Notes under the pieces: model-generated
Seen by the model: the letters and a program-made list of their open reading frames with translations, nothing else
What the model was told of the DNA's origin: nothing
The model's database searches: none
Assembly (NCBI GenBank): GCA_963773845.1
Contig: CAVZCU010000008.1
Span: forward strand, 1-64,000
Length of the DNA: 64,000 nt
Reading direction: 5' to 3'
Origin: SIAJ01 sp963773845
GTDB taxonomy: Bacteria; Planctomycetota; Planctomycetia; Gemmatales; Gemmataceae
Position numbers and translations under genes: made by a program
In this document: piece after piece, positions 10,053-19,412 of the stretch
How positions within the stretch are numbered: the first letter of the stretch is position 1
Layout: every line of letters starts with the position of its first letter

Positions 10053-11453
10053 GTGCCCGATCTCCTCCCAGCCCTGACGCATCCCGCACCCGTTGTCGAG
10101 GGTGAACAGTCGCCGGCCACGGTGACGACCAAAGTGGCGGGGATTGTACAGGATCATCCGGCGCCGGTCGCGTGGTGGCTCACTCTGGGGGTCGCGGGTC
10201 TCCTCTTCACGGTCTTCATGTACGCGATCGGTTATCTGCTGATCGTCGGCGTTGGCATTTGGGGCGTTAATATCCCGGTGGCGTGGGGCTTCGCCATTAC
10301 CAACTTCGTCTGGTGGATTGGAATCGGTCATGCCGGTACGCTCATCTCGGCGATCTTGCTCCTGCTGCATCAGAAATGGCGAACGAGTGTCAATCGATTC
10401 GCCGAGGCCATGACCTTGTTCGCGGTCATGTGCGCCGGTCTTTTTCCGCTCTTCCACCTGGGACGGCCGTGGTTCTTCTATTGGCTCTTTCCGTTCCCAA
10501 ATGCGGAGCGAATCTGGCCGCAGTTTCGCAGTCCGCTGGTTTGGGACGTGTTCGCCGTGACCACGTACTTCCTCGTTTCGCTATTGTTCTGGTACCTCGG
10601 GTTGTTGCCGGACCTCGCGTCCATGCGCGATCGGGCGAAGACGCTTTTAGGTCGAGTGTTCTTCGGCTTGATGGCGCTCGGTTGGCGCAACTCGGTGACG
10701 CACTGGTGGCGACTGGAAAAGGCATACTTACTGATTGCCGCACTGGCAACGCCGCTGGTCGTCTCCGTTCATACGGTCGTGAGCTTTGATTTCGCCGTCG
10801 CCATCCTTCCCGGCTGGCACTCCACGGTGTTTCCCCCATACTTCGTCGCGGGGGCCATTTATTCAGGGTTCGCGATGGTGCTCATCCTCGCAATTCCCCT
10901 TCGATCCATTTATCGCCTGCACGACTTTGTCACCGAACGCCATCTCAATAATTGCGCGAAGCTCATGCTCGCATCCGGAATGGTGCTGAGCTATGGGTAC
11001 TTCATCGAGGGAGTGATGGCAGTCTATTCCGGCGACAAATATGAACTCGGCGTGCAACACAACCGCTGGGTGGGCTCGGCGTCGCATGTGTATTGGGCTG
11101 TGATTCTGCTAAACGTCGTGATTCCGCAATCGCTCTGGTCGGCACGCGTGCGCTACAATCCGTTCCTTCTGTTTCTCGTTTCAGTTGGCGTGCTAATCGG
11201 CATGTGGATTGAACGCTGGGTGATCGTGATTGGCAGCTTGCAGCGGGGATTTCTTCCCTCCTCGTGGGGACTCTTCCAGGCGACGTTCTGGGACTACGCG
11301 TTTCTCTTCGGCTCGGTCGGCCTATTCTTCACGCTGTTTTGCCTGTTCATTCGCTTCTTGCCCATGATCTCGATCGCGGAGTTGCGCGATCTGTTGCCGA
11401 TGCGTCAAGGCGGCCGAGCGGGCGAATCGCTGGAGGTCACCCCATGCCCGTGA
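10053..11453 (+). CDS. actC: ACIII membrane subunit ActC (NrfD/PsrC family)
   Basis: Integral membrane quinol-interacting subunit with about ten TM helices (466 aa). GTG start at 10053, one base after the actB stop. Characteristic features are AWGFAITNFVWWIGIGHAGT and GLFPLFHLGRPWFFYWLFP, seen in NrfD-type proteins. It overlaps actD by 10 bp at the 3' end, indicating translational coupling. Confidence 0.93.
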   Translation: MPDLLPALTHPAPVVEGEQSPATVTTKVAGIVQDHPAPVAWWLTLGVAGLLFTVFMYAIGYLLIVGVGIWGVNIPVAWGFAITNFVWWIGIGHAGTLISAILLLLHQKWRTSVNRFAEAMTLFAVMCAGLFPLFHLGRPWFFYWLFPFPNAERIWPQFRSPLVWDVFAVTTYFLVSLLFWYLGLLPDLASMRDRAKTLLGRVFFGLMALGWRNSVTHWWRLEKAYLLIAALATPLVVSVHTVVSFDFAVAILPGWHSTVFPPYFVAGAIYSGFAMVLILAIPLRSIYRLHDFVTERHLNNCAKLMLASGMVLSYGYFIEGVMAVYSGDKYELGVQHNRWVGSASHVYWAVILLNVVIPQSLWSARVRYNPFLLFLVSVGVLIGMWIERWVIVIGSLQRGFLPSSWGLFQATFWDYAFLFGSVGLFFTLFCLFIRFLPMISIAELRDLLPMRQGGRAGESLEVTPCP

Positions 11454-11980
11454 TTGATGCCTATGGCCTTCTTGCCGAGTTCGAGACGTCGGACGAACTC
11501 ATCGAAGCTGCTCGGCATACGCACGAAGCCGGCTACGCGCACGTCGAAGCCTTTTCGCCGTATCCGCTCAAAGAGGCGGCCGAAGCGCTCGGTCATCGCC
11601 GCACCGGCATTCCGTTCGTGGTGTTTTTGGGCGGACTGGTCGGAGCATGCGGCGGATTCTTCATGATGTACTGGATTTCAGCCATCAATTATCCGATCAA
11701 CGTCGGCGGCCGGCCGCTCAACAGTTGGCCCTCGTTTATTCCGATCACGTTTGAACTAACGGTTTTGACCGCGGCGTTCGCAAGCTTCTTCGCCTTGCTG
11801 CGACTGTGCGGCCTGCCGCGGTATCATCATCCGCTATTCGCGTCGCCAACGTTCGCGCGTGCGACGATCGATCGCTTCTATCTGTGCATTGAAGCCAGCG
11901 ATCCGAAATACGACATCGACGCGACCCGCTTTTTTCTTGCCGACCAAGGCGCGATTGCCGTCGAGGAGGTGCGGGGATGA
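11444..11980 (+). CDS. actD: ACIII membrane subunit ActD (DUF3341)
   Basis: 178-residue protein with an N-terminal cytoplasmic domain (YGLLAEFETSDELIEAAR, EAFSPYPLKE) and two TM helices (IPFVVFLGGLVGACGGFFM and the second near ITFELTVLTAAFASFFALL). The C-terminal tail SPTFARATIDRFYLCIE is typical of DUF3341. Start ATG 11444 lies inside the end of actC, with GGAGG nine bases upstream. Confidence 0.92.
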   Translation: MPVIDAYGLLAEFETSDELIEAARHTHEAGYAHVEAFSPYPLKEAAEALGHRRTGIPFVVFLGGLVGACGGFFMMYWISAINYPINVGGRPLNSWPSFIPITFELTVLTAAFASFFALLRLCGLPRYHHPLFASPTFARATIDRFYLCIEASDPKYDIDATRFFLADQGAIAVEEVRG

Positions 11981-12675
11981 AGCGGTCCACGGCGTTCCTA
12001 CTAATCGCGGTAAGCGCGGCCGGTTGTCAGCAGAAGATGGCCAGCCAACCGAGCTATCGGCCACTGGAACCGAGCGAATTCTTTCCGGATGGCATGTCGG
12101 CCCGGCCATTGCCACGCGGTGTCGTCGCTCGCGAATGGCCGGCGACAAAGGACCCGATCGCCAGTGGCCTCAAGCCCGATGCTCATCCAAGAACCGTTCC
12201 ACCGAAAGGGAACCCAGCCGCCAAATCTAACACTCCGCAGCCAGGCGCTCCAAGCGATCCCAATAAGTTTGTCAACGAATTTCCCTTTGAACTCACGCGC
12301 GCGGACCTGGAGCGTGGCCAAGAGCGATTCACAATCTACTGCGCCATGTGTCACGGTCCGACGGGAGACGGCAACGGCAAGATTCCCGAGCGCGGCTACA
12401 TTCGTCCGCCCAATTACCATTCCGACAATTCCCGCGGCTTTGCCCGATTCGATAAGGCGATTCCATTGCGCGAAGTGCCCATTGGGTACATCTTTGAAGT
12501 GATTACGCGCGGGTACGGCGCGATGCCCCGCTACCGAAAGCAGATTCAACCGGTCGATCGCTGGCGGATCGTGGCGTATGTTCGCGCCTTGCAGCTCAGT
12601 CAGCACGCCTCCATCGCCAAGCTACCCGCCGCGCAACGCACGACCGCACACCGCCACTTGGAGGGCCAGCCGTGA
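11977..12675 (+). CDS. actE: ACIII monoheme cytochrome c lipoprotein ActE
   Basis: 232-residue lipoprotein with lipobox VSAAGC at residues 12-17 and one class-I cytochrome c domain (CAMCHGPTGDGNGK as heme site, distal Met in GYGAMPRYRKQI). It would relay electrons from ActA/ActB toward the oxidase. The start overlaps the actD stop (ATGA) and follows GAGGAGGTGCGGGG. Confidence 0.92.
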   Translation: MKRSTAFLLIAVSAAGCQQKMASQPSYRPLEPSEFFPDGMSARPLPRGVVAREWPATKDPIASGLKPDAHPRTVPPKGNPAAKSNTPQPGAPSDPNKFVNEFPFELTRADLERGQERFTIYCAMCHGPTGDGNGKIPERGYIRPPNYHSDNSRGFARFDKAIPLREVPIGYIFEVITRGYGAMPRYRKQIQPVDRWRIVAYVRALQLSQHASIAKLPAAQRTTAHRHLEGQP

Positions 12676-13896
12676 GTGATGGCGAGATCACCACTCGTGC
12701 ACTCGATTGGCACAGGGTCGAAGCGATCTCGCTGATCGCGGCGGTCGTGGGGATCATCGCGTTCGTCGTCCTCGCCTTCACTTCGGTGGCCGGACCGCAC
12801 CCACTGGCTCAGGCCGCGATTTCCTATTCAGTCGCATTTCACTTCTGGCTGGCAATCCCACTCGGCAGCATGGTCGTGCTGATGATCCATTATCTCACCG
12901 GCGGATCGTGGGGCGTCCTCTTGCGACCGTTCCTGGAACGGTCCGCCGGCACGCTATGGTTGATGGCCATCTTGTTCATACCGATTGCTGCCGCGGCTCT
13001 TTTTGGGGCCAAGCTCGCCATACCCGTGGGCTCGCCCACTCGATCAGGTTGTGAGCGACGACCTGATCGAAGAATTGCGCGAAAAGACGCACTTGCTCAA
13101 TCCGCCCTTCGTGATTGGCCGCGCCGCCGGGTACTTTGCCGTCTGGTTGCTGTTGGCATATTTGCTGCGCTCGTGGTCCAATCGTTGGCGCGATGGGGAT
13201 GCGAATGCCGGCCATCACTTGACCGCCATCAGCGGCCCCGGCCTCATCGTCTACGGCATCACTATTACTTTCGCGGCCATCGACTGGGTGATGTCGCTGG
13301 AACCATTCTGGCGATCGACGATGTATCCGCCAATTTATGCGATTGGCCAGATGATCACGGGATTCGCGGTTGCCGTTGTTGCTATGGTCGTGCTTTCCAA
13401 TTTCCCGCCGCTCGCGGGGCGGGTCATTCCCAAGCATCGCCGCGATTTGGGCGGCTTGTTGCTCGTCTTCGTTCTGCTCTGGGCGTATTTTTCGTTTTCG
13501 CAATTCTTGTTGATCTGGGTCGGCAACCTGACGGCCGAGGCCCCGTACTACCTCAAACGCATGCGTGGCGGCTGGGAATGGATCGGAATCGGTTTGATCG
13601 TGCTGCACTTTGCCGTGCCGTTCTTGCTATTGCTGTTTCGAGACGTCAAGCAAAGCCAGTCGTTGCTCGTGGGCGTGGCTCTCGGAGTGCTCGCGATGCG
13701 CTTCGTCGATGTGCTTTGGTGGATCGAAGCTGCTTTTCCGCATAAGAATGAGCCATTTTTCTGGCTGCTGGATGTTTCCGCGTTCGTCGCTGTCGGCGGT
13801 GTGTGGATGTGGTGGTTTGCCAGTGGGCTGCGGCGCGCTTCTCTGGAACCGCTGCATGGTCCGTTCCAATGTGAAGGGGAGGGCGCCAGTGGCTGA
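12672..13896 (+). CDS. actF: ACIII membrane subunit ActF, one frameshift
   Basis: Integral membrane subunit, a smaller homologue of ActC, about 408 residues after correction. GTG start at 12672 overlaps the actE stop (GTGA). The first frame covers residues up to about 117 (AALFGAKLAIPV); a one-base break near 13020-13040 moves the protein to the frame reading EELREKTHLLNPPFVIGR, with ITFAAIDWVMSLEPFWRST, QFLLIWVGNLTAEAPYYLKR and ALGVLAMRFVDVLWWIEAAF. These are typical ActF segments. Confidence 0.9.
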
Positions 13897-14374
13897 ACTG
13901 CAACCGATTCCCGACAAGTCGCTCGAGTCCGGCCACGAAGTGCGGGACGTATCCGCGGCGTTCATCGTGATGCTCGCCATCGTGTTCGTTTTCGGCGGCG
14001 CAATCCTGGTCGGGGTGCTCTGGAGAGTCGAAGGCTTGGTGGTGCCGGAAGCCCGATCGAAAGGCGCATCGCCGGCCGTTGAAATGCCCGGCGAATCCCC
14101 GCTCAATCAACGGCTCAAGGCGACTGCGACTCCGCGACTGGAGGGGTTAGAGCCTTTGGCGGCCTTGCCTCCGTCTTACCGTTCGAGCCGGCCGATGCCC
14201 GGCGGACAGATCCCGGATGTCCGGCCCGAAGATCTCCGCGCCAATCGGCAACCGATTCTGCAGCAATACGGCTGGGTAGATCGTTCCAAGGGCATTGCCC
14301 GAATTCCGATCGATCTGGCGATGGATGCCATCGTGAGCGCCAGTCACAAGCGCCCAGAGAAGGGGAAGAAATGA
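13889..14374 (+). CDS. Membrane-anchored hypothetical protein between actF and sco
   Basis: 161 residues from GTG 13889, which overlaps the actF stop and follows GGGGAGGG. One TM near residues 22-43 (FIVMLAIVFVFGGAILVGVL), a proline-rich periplasmic linker, and a conserved-looking end: ILQQYGWVDRSKGIARIPI then a short helix and a lysine-rich tail. I recognise this tail from planctomycete ACIII/oxidase operons but know no function. It occupies the place where some ACIII operons carry the small subunit ActG; I cannot show homology. Confidence 0.75.
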   Translation: MAELQPIPDKSLESGHEVRDVSAAFIVMLAIVFVFGGAILVGVLWRVEGLVVPEARSKGASPAVEMPGESPLNQRLKATATPRLEGLEPLAALPPSYRSSRPMPGGQIPDVRPEDLRANRQPILQQYGWVDRSKGIARIPIDLAMDAIVSASHKRPEKGKK

Positions 14375-15207
14375 GGGGGCGGCTGTTGATTGCATTGGCC
14401 GGCATGATCTGCTTGGGCAGCGGCTACGATAGTCCGCCCATGCCCAATACAGGTCCGCCGGCGCCGCCGCCCAACGTCCGAATCGAACAGAAACTCGGTC
14501 AGCACGTTCCTCTGGATCTCCCTTTTCGTGATTCGCACGATCACCGTGTCACGCTCGGGGAGTGCACGGGCGGCAAGCCAACGATCCTCGTCCTGGCTTA
14601 CTACCGCTGCCCGATGCTCTGCACGGAGATTCTGAACAACCTGCTCACGACCCTGCGGGCAATTCCCGCGGACGTTGGCAGCACGTTCAACGTGGTCGTC
14701 GTCAGCTTCGATCCGCGTGAAAAGCCTCCGCTCGCGGCCGTCAAGAAGGCGAACTATCTCGAACAGTATGGTCGGGCCGGCGCCGAACGCAGTTGGCGAT
14801 TTTTGACCGGCGATCCCCTGGCGATTGCCACGCTCGCGGACGCGGTCGGCTTTCAATACGAGTACGATCCCAAAACTGAACAGTACGCCCACGCGAGCGG
14901 GATCATGATCGTGTCGCCGGACGGCACGTTGACGCGCTACTTGCTCGGCGTGCGATTCGAAGCACGCGATGTCCGGCTGGCACTGGCCGAGGCATCGGAA
15001 GGAAAGGTCAGTTCACCGGCGGATCAAGTGCTCTTGTTGTGCTATCACTATGACCCGAACACGGGTACCTACACGTTCGCCGTCTTACGACTCATCAAAC
15101 TCTTCAGCGCTCTGACACTGCTCGGCATTGTCACAATGATAACGTTTCTCATTTGGCGAAGCCGGCGGCGGCGGTCCGCTCAATCTCCATCGATTCAGGA
15201 GGATTGA
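14371..15207 (+). CDS. SCO1/SenC-type copper chaperone for cytochrome oxidase
   Basis: 278-residue thioredoxin-fold protein that delivers copper to, or reduces, the CuA site of the oxidase encoded next. It has an N-terminal signal, the CPMLC (CxxxC) copper motif in YYRCPMLCTEILNNLL, the conserved His in YAHASGIMIVSPDG, and a C-terminal TM (FSALTLLGIVTMITFLIWR), so it is anchored at the end rather than only at the start. Start overlaps the previous stop (ATGA). Confidence 0.9.
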   Translation: MRGRLLIALAGMICLGSGYDSPPMPNTGPPAPPPNVRIEQKLGQHVPLDLPFRDSHDHRVTLGECTGGKPTILVLAYYRCPMLCTEILNNLLTTLRAIPADVGSTFNVVVVSFDPREKPPLAAVKKANYLEQYGRAGAERSWRFLTGDPLAIATLADAVGFQYEYDPKTEQYAHASGIMIVSPDGTLTRYLLGVRFEARDVRLALAEASEGKVSSPADQVLLLCYHYDPNTGTYTFAVLRLIKLFSALTLLGIVTMITFLIWRSRRRRSAQSPSIQED

Positions 15208-15209
15208 CC

Positions 15210-16241
15210 GTGTTGCCACTCGCCGATCTCGGGCTCCCCGACTTGCCGCTATTTCCGAGCCAGGCGTCCGAGCAAGCCACGCAAGTTGACCAGGTATTTC
15301 TCTTCATTCTCATCGTGACGGGCGGGGTCGCATTGCTGGTGACCTTTCTGCTCGTCGTTTTCTCGGCGGCATACCGGCGGCGATCGAATCAGGACAAAAC
15401 GCCGCGCATCACGGGCTTTCCACTTTTGGAGTGGGGATGGATCGCCGCGCCGACCGCCATCTTCGCCGTGATGTTCGGCTGGGGGCTGATCGTTTATAGC
15501 CAGAATCTGCGCCCGCCGCCCGATGCGTATGAAGTGTTCGTCGTCGGCAAGCAATGGATGTGGAAAATTCAGCATCCGGGCGGACAGCGCGAGATCAACG
15601 AACTGCATCTTCCGGTCGGACGACCGGTCAAGTTGACATTCATCTCCGAGGATGTGATTCACGACTTCGGAGTGCCCGCGTTCAGGCAAAAGGTCGACGT
15701 GATCCCCGGTCGGTATGTCAGCATCTATTACCGGCCAACCAAACCGGGGCGGTATCACCTTTTTTGCGATCAGTACTGTGGAACTGGTCATGCCGGCATG
15801 GTCGGCACAATTGTCATTCAAAAGCCGGATGAATACTCCGCTTGGTTGCGCGACCATGCCGAGGGCTCGCCGGCTCTCGCCGGTCGAAAGTTGTTCCTGA
15901 AATATCAATGCGTCTCTTGCCACAGCGCCGATCCCAAGGCTCGCGCACCGGTACTGGAGGCCTTGTACGGACGCCGCGTCGCCCTTCGCGGCGGCGGCTC
16001 GGTTGTGGCCGACGCGAGTTACATTCGCGAGTCGATCCTGTTCCCTGGCAAAAAGGTCGTCGAGGGCTGGGAGTCGATCATGCCGACGTTTCAGAACCAG
16101 ATCAACGAGGAGGAAATCATCCAGTTGATCGCTTACATTCGTTCGCTCGGTCCGAACGAAACGCCCAGGCGCAATGAGGACTTTCCACCGCCTGTCGGCA
16201 CGCCGAGGGCCGGCGCCACCGGAGAGGGGGCCAAGAAATGA
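15210..16241 (+). CDS. coxB: caa3-type cytochrome c oxidase subunit II with fused cytochrome c
   Basis: 343 residues from GTG 15210, preceded by a strong AGGAGG eight bases upstream. Two N-terminal TM helices (FLFILIVTGGVALLVTFLL, IAAPTAIFAVMFGWGLIVY) are followed by a cupredoxin domain with the CuA ligands in CDQYCGTGHAGM and the upstream His in VIHDFGVP. The C-terminal cytochrome c domain has CVSCH and a distal Met in ESIMPTFQNQ. The fusion defines a caa3-type enzyme. Ends ATGA-overlapping coxA. Confidence 0.95.
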   Translation: MLPLADLGLPDLPLFPSQASEQATQVDQVFLFILIVTGGVALLVTFLLVVFSAAYRRRSNQDKTPRITGFPLLEWGWIAAPTAIFAVMFGWGLIVYSQNLRPPPDAYEVFVVGKQWMWKIQHPGGQREINELHLPVGRPVKLTFISEDVIHDFGVPAFRQKVDVIPGRYVSIYYRPTKPGRYHLFCDQYCGTGHAGMVGTIVIQKPDEYSAWLRDHAEGSPALAGRKLFLKYQCVSCHSADPKARAPVLEALYGRRVALRGGGSVVADASYIRESILFPGKKVVEGWESIMPTFQNQINEEEIIQLIAYIRSLGPNETPRRNEDFPPPVGTPRAGATGEGAKK

Positions 16242-17893
16242 GCACCGTTCTCGAACTCGAGCCTCAGTCCGCCCCGCAACCTCCGCGCGTGGCCGCCAAG
16301 CCGAGTTACTTGACCGCCGAACACGGATGGACCTCGTGGCTGTTCACCACCGACCACAAGCGAATCGGCCTCTTGTACATGGTCACGATTACGTTGCTGT
16401 TCTTTGTCGGCGGGGCGGCAGCCACCTTGATTCGAATCAACCTGATTAGTCCACGCGGAGCGATTGTCACCGCCGAGCTTTACAACAAGTTGTTCACCAT
16501 GCACGGCATCATCATGGTCTGGTTCTTCCTGATTCCAGCCGTGCCGACCGTGCTCGGGAACTTTATCTTGCCGATGATGCTTGGCGCGAAGGATGTCGCA
16601 TTCCCCAAGCTCAACTTGATGAGCTGGTACGTATTCACCGCCGGAGCGATTACAACACTCACGGCAATTCTCGTCGGCGGGGTCGATAGCGGTTGGACGT
16701 TCTACCCGCCGTTCACGACTCGGTCATCATTCACATTCATCGTGCCGGCCGCCATTGGCATTATCGTCAGCGGCTTCAGTACGATCATGACCGGTCTCAA
16801 CTTCGTCGTCACGACACACACCTTGCGTGCTCCGGGCATGACCTGGGGCCGGCTGCCGCTATTCGTCTGGTCGCTCTACGCCACGAGCTTGATCATGCTG
16901 CTCGCCACGCCGGTGTTGGCGGCTGCCCTCGCCCTGATTGTGGTCGAACGCACCGTAGGCATTGGCATTTTTGATCCGTCGTTGGGCGGCGATCCGCTTC
17001 TCTTTCAACATCTGTTCTGGTTCTACAGCCACCCTGCGGTCTACATCATGATCCTGCCGGGGATGGGGGTGATTAGCGAAATCGTCACATGCTTCAGCCG
17101 AAAGAACATTTTCGGGTACAAGTTCATCGCGGCGGCCAGCATCGGCATCGCCCTGTTCGGGTTTCTGGTCTGGGGTCATCACATGTTCGTCGCCGGCCAG
17201 AGTCTCTATGCATCGATGCTATTCTCCGCCCTGAGCTATATCGTTGCGGTCCCGTCGGCTATCAAAGTGTTCAACTGGACGGCGACCATGTATCGCGGAT
17301 CGATCGCCTTCGAGGCGCCGATGCTTTACGCGATCGGGTTCATTTTTCTCTTTACGATCGGCGGTCTCAGCGGCTTGTTCCTCGCCGCCCTCGCGGTCGA
17401 TCAGCACGTGCACGATACCTATTTCATCATCGCGCATTTTCACTTCATCATGGTCGGCGGGATGGTCTCAGCCTATTTCGCGGGTCTGCATTACTGGTGG
17501 CCGAAGATCACGGGCCGAATGTACTCGCGAAACTGGAGCCGGCTCGCCGCCTTGCTCATTTTCGCCGGCTTCTTCCTGACCTTCATGCCGCAGTTCATCC
17601 TCGGCTATCTCGGGATGCCGCGGCGCTATCACCACTATCCGCCGGAGTTCCAGGTGCTGAATGTGCTGTCCTCGGCGGGGGCGAGCATTCTCGGCATCGG
17701 CTATCTGCTTCCCTTCGCCTATCTGTTTCACTCCATGCGTTGGGGCGAGCCGGCCGGGCCCAATCCCTGGTATGCCACGGGGCTCGAATGGCAAACGGCC
17801 AGCCCGCCGCCCAAGCACAATTTCGTGACCACGCCCATCGTGACCCGCAAGCCCTACGAATACGCGACGGAGGGCCACAACGATGTCCGTTGA
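16238..17893 (+). CDS. coxA: Cytochrome c oxidase subunit I (A2-type)
   Basis: 551-residue heme-copper oxidase catalytic subunit with 12 or more TM helices. The low-spin heme His lies in KLFTMHGIIMVWFF, the CuB/Tyr cross-link motif in FYSHPAVYIMILPGMG, the CuB His pair in WGHHMFVAG and the heme pair in HDTYFIIAHFHFIMVGG. The D-channel glutamate of A1 enzymes (HPEVY) is Ala here and is preceded by Tyr-Ser, the signature of the A2 subfamily. ATGA overlap with coxB and GGGGG eight bases upstream of the start. Confidence 0.96.
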   Translation: MSTVLELEPQSAPQPPRVAAKPSYLTAEHGWTSWLFTTDHKRIGLLYMVTITLLFFVGGAAATLIRINLISPRGAIVTAELYNKLFTMHGIIMVWFFLIPAVPTVLGNFILPMMLGAKDVAFPKLNLMSWYVFTAGAITTLTAILVGGVDSGWTFYPPFTTRSSFTFIVPAAIGIIVSGFSTIMTGLNFVVTTHTLRAPGMTWGRLPLFVWSLYATSLIMLLATPVLAAALALIVVERTVGIGIFDPSLGGDPLLFQHLFWFYSHPAVYIMILPGMGVISEIVTCFSRKNIFGYKFIAAASIGIALFGFLVWGHHMFVAGQSLYASMLFSALSYIVAVPSAIKVFNWTATMYRGSIAFEAPMLYAIGFIFLFTIGGLSGLFLAALAVDQHVHDTYFIIAHFHFIMVGGMVSAYFAGLHYWWPKITGRMYSRNWSRLAALLIFAGFFLTFMPQFILGYLGMPRRYHHYPPEFQVLNVLSSAGASILGIGYLLPFAYLFHSMRWGEPAGPNPWYATGLEWQTASPPPKHNFVTTPIVTRKPYEYATEGHNDVR

Positions 17894-18551
17894 AGCCCCG
17901 CCTCTCGAACCACACTTCGCCAATCTGGAACAACAATCGGCCGCCTCGCGCCTGGGGATGTGGATCTTTCTCGCCACGGAGATCCTGCTCTTCGGCAGCA
18001 TCATCACCGCATTCCTGGCGACGCGGGTGTTCTATCCAAACGAGTTCGAGGAATGTGCCGGCCGACTCAATGTGCTCATCGGAGGTATCAACACCGTCGT
18101 CTTGCTCGCCAGCAGCCTGACGATGGCGCTGGCCGTTCACTCCGCGCAGAAGGGGCATCGCGGATGATGTTGACCTTCCTCGTCATTACGGCGCTCGTCG
18201 GGATCGGGCTTTCTGGCACTCAAGGGCTACGAGTATTACGGCGACTGGCGGGATGGAATTATCCCCCGGACCAATCGCTACCACCCGGGAACCACGGACT
18301 CCGACCGGCTGGCTCTCTTCATGATGTTCTATTTCATCCTGACCGGCCTGCACGCGGTTCACTTGACCATCGGCATCGGCATTGTGACCTGGCTCATCAT
18401 CATCACCGCCATCGGCGAGCGGCCACGCATCGGGGCGACTGTTACGGAAGTCGTCGGGCTGTACTGGCACTTCGTGGATATCGTCTGGATCTTTCTGTTG
18501 CCGGTCCTTTACCTGAGCGGGCATCACGAGCTATCCAAACTGCACTTCTGA
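17883..18551 (+). CDS. coxC: Cytochrome c oxidase subunit III, two frameshifts
   Basis: Membrane subunit III, about 222 residues once three frames are joined. Frame one runs from ATG 17883 to AVHSAQKGHRG; a break near 18163 leads to MMLTFLVITALVGIG, and another near 18210 to LALKGYEYYGDWRDGIIPR, then FILTGLHAVHLTIGIGIV and YWHFVDIVWIFLLPVLYL (the last a classic subunit III motif). An alternative reading is two genes separated by an ATGATG restart; the second break argues against that. Overlaps coxA by 11 bp. Confidence 0.88.
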
Positions 18552-18560
18552 GGGCGAAAC

Positions 18561-18854
18561 ATGGCCGATCGCTCAATCTCGCCCGTCCTGACGGTTCTGG
18601 CATTCATCGCCTTGGTCGGCTTGACCTTCGCGACCGTGAGCCTGTCATTTGTACCGATGGGACCGGCCGGCCACCTCGCCGTCGGCCTCGCATTCGGCGT
18701 GACCAAGGCATTCATCGTCGCCTTGATCTTCATGCACTTGCTAAAGAGTTCTTCCCGCACCTGGCTAGCCGCCGGCGTCGGCCTATTCTGGCTCGGGATC
18801 CTCATCAGCCTGACACTTTCGGACTATTTCACTCGAATGCACGCGGTCTTCTAA
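18561..18854 (+). CDS. coxD: Cytochrome c oxidase subunit IV (prokaryotic)
   Basis: 97-residue three-helix membrane protein (SPVLTVLAFIALVGLTFATV, HLAVGLAFGVTKAFIVALIF, TWLAAGVGLFWLGILISLTL) with the FIVALIFMHLL motif of the COX4_pro family. Preceded by GAGGGCGAAAC before ATG 18561. Last gene of the ACIII-caa3 operon. Confidence 0.88.
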   Translation: MADRSISPVLTVLAFIALVGLTFATVSLSFVPMGPAGHLAVGLAFGVTKAFIVALIFMHLLKSSSRTWLAAGVGLFWLGILISLTLSDYFTRMHAVF

Positions 18855-19128
18855 TCGTGGCGCATCAATGCCAGGCGAGCCGACCAAACATTTTCTCGTT
18901 CCCAAGCGGAACGCTGATTGATAAACACTGGTCGTGAACGCGCTCCATGCTTCAGTCTGAAGGACTGGGATATCGGAGCCCAGCGTCGCCGCGCAGCGGC
19001 GCACCCTGTTTAACCGGTGCCCGCTCTTCCGACGACCCTGAAAGGGTCGGATCGCCAGCCCTTCCTTGGCTGGGAGCACTGCACGCGGCCGCTCCTACCG
19101 TGATGGCGAATCAAAGCGTCGATAGCGG

Positions 19129-19212
19129 GCGAGCCGCCGACGTGAGTCGGCGGAGGAACCTTCTACCCGCCGGGGCTCGCGTTCCCTCCGCCGACTGACG
19201 TCGGCGGCTCGC
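19129..19212. repeat. 28-bp inverted repeat, one mismatch
   Basis: Arms 19129-19156 and 19185-19212 are reverse complements at 27 of 28 positions with a 28-nt loop. The arm core is GCCGCCGACGTGAGTCGGCGG, itself largely palindromic (CCGACgtgaGTCGG), so each arm can also fold alone. This type of repeat is common in planctomycete genomes. Confidence 0.8.
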
Positions 19213-19267
19213 CGCTCGCCGACCAAGCAGTTTCTCGTTTCCTCGTTCCCACGCTCCGCGCTCATCT

Positions 19268-19412
19268 TTCCTCGTTCCCACGCTCCGCGTGGTGACGCTG
19301 CTTTCCCGCTCCGCGGTGCGAGCGCTGCTGCCTATAAAGCATGTTACCGCAGGGCGAAAGTCCCGCACCGCGGAGCGGCGGGTCGGCGTTCCCACGCGAG
19401 CGCGGGAACGAG
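19268..19412 (+). repeat. 145-bp direct repeat, copy 1 (before the HEAT gene)
   Basis: Starts TTCCTCGTTCCCACGC and ends GCGGGAACGAG. The ends are inverted with respect to each other (CGTTCCCACGC against GCG-GGGAACG), with internal CCGCTCCGCGGTGCGAGCGC and CCTATAAAGCATGTTACCGC. The same sequence recurs in the same orientation at 20888-21034 with few differences. A partial extra copy of the first 23 bases lies just upstream at 19239-19262. Confidence 0.85.

Noticed and set aside
17960..18937. 325-codon frame crossing coxC and coxD
   Set aside because: Arginine/histidine-rich readout of the wrong frame over two well-supported oxidase genes; only a short piece (MMLTFLVITALVGIG) belongs to coxC, because of its frameshifts.
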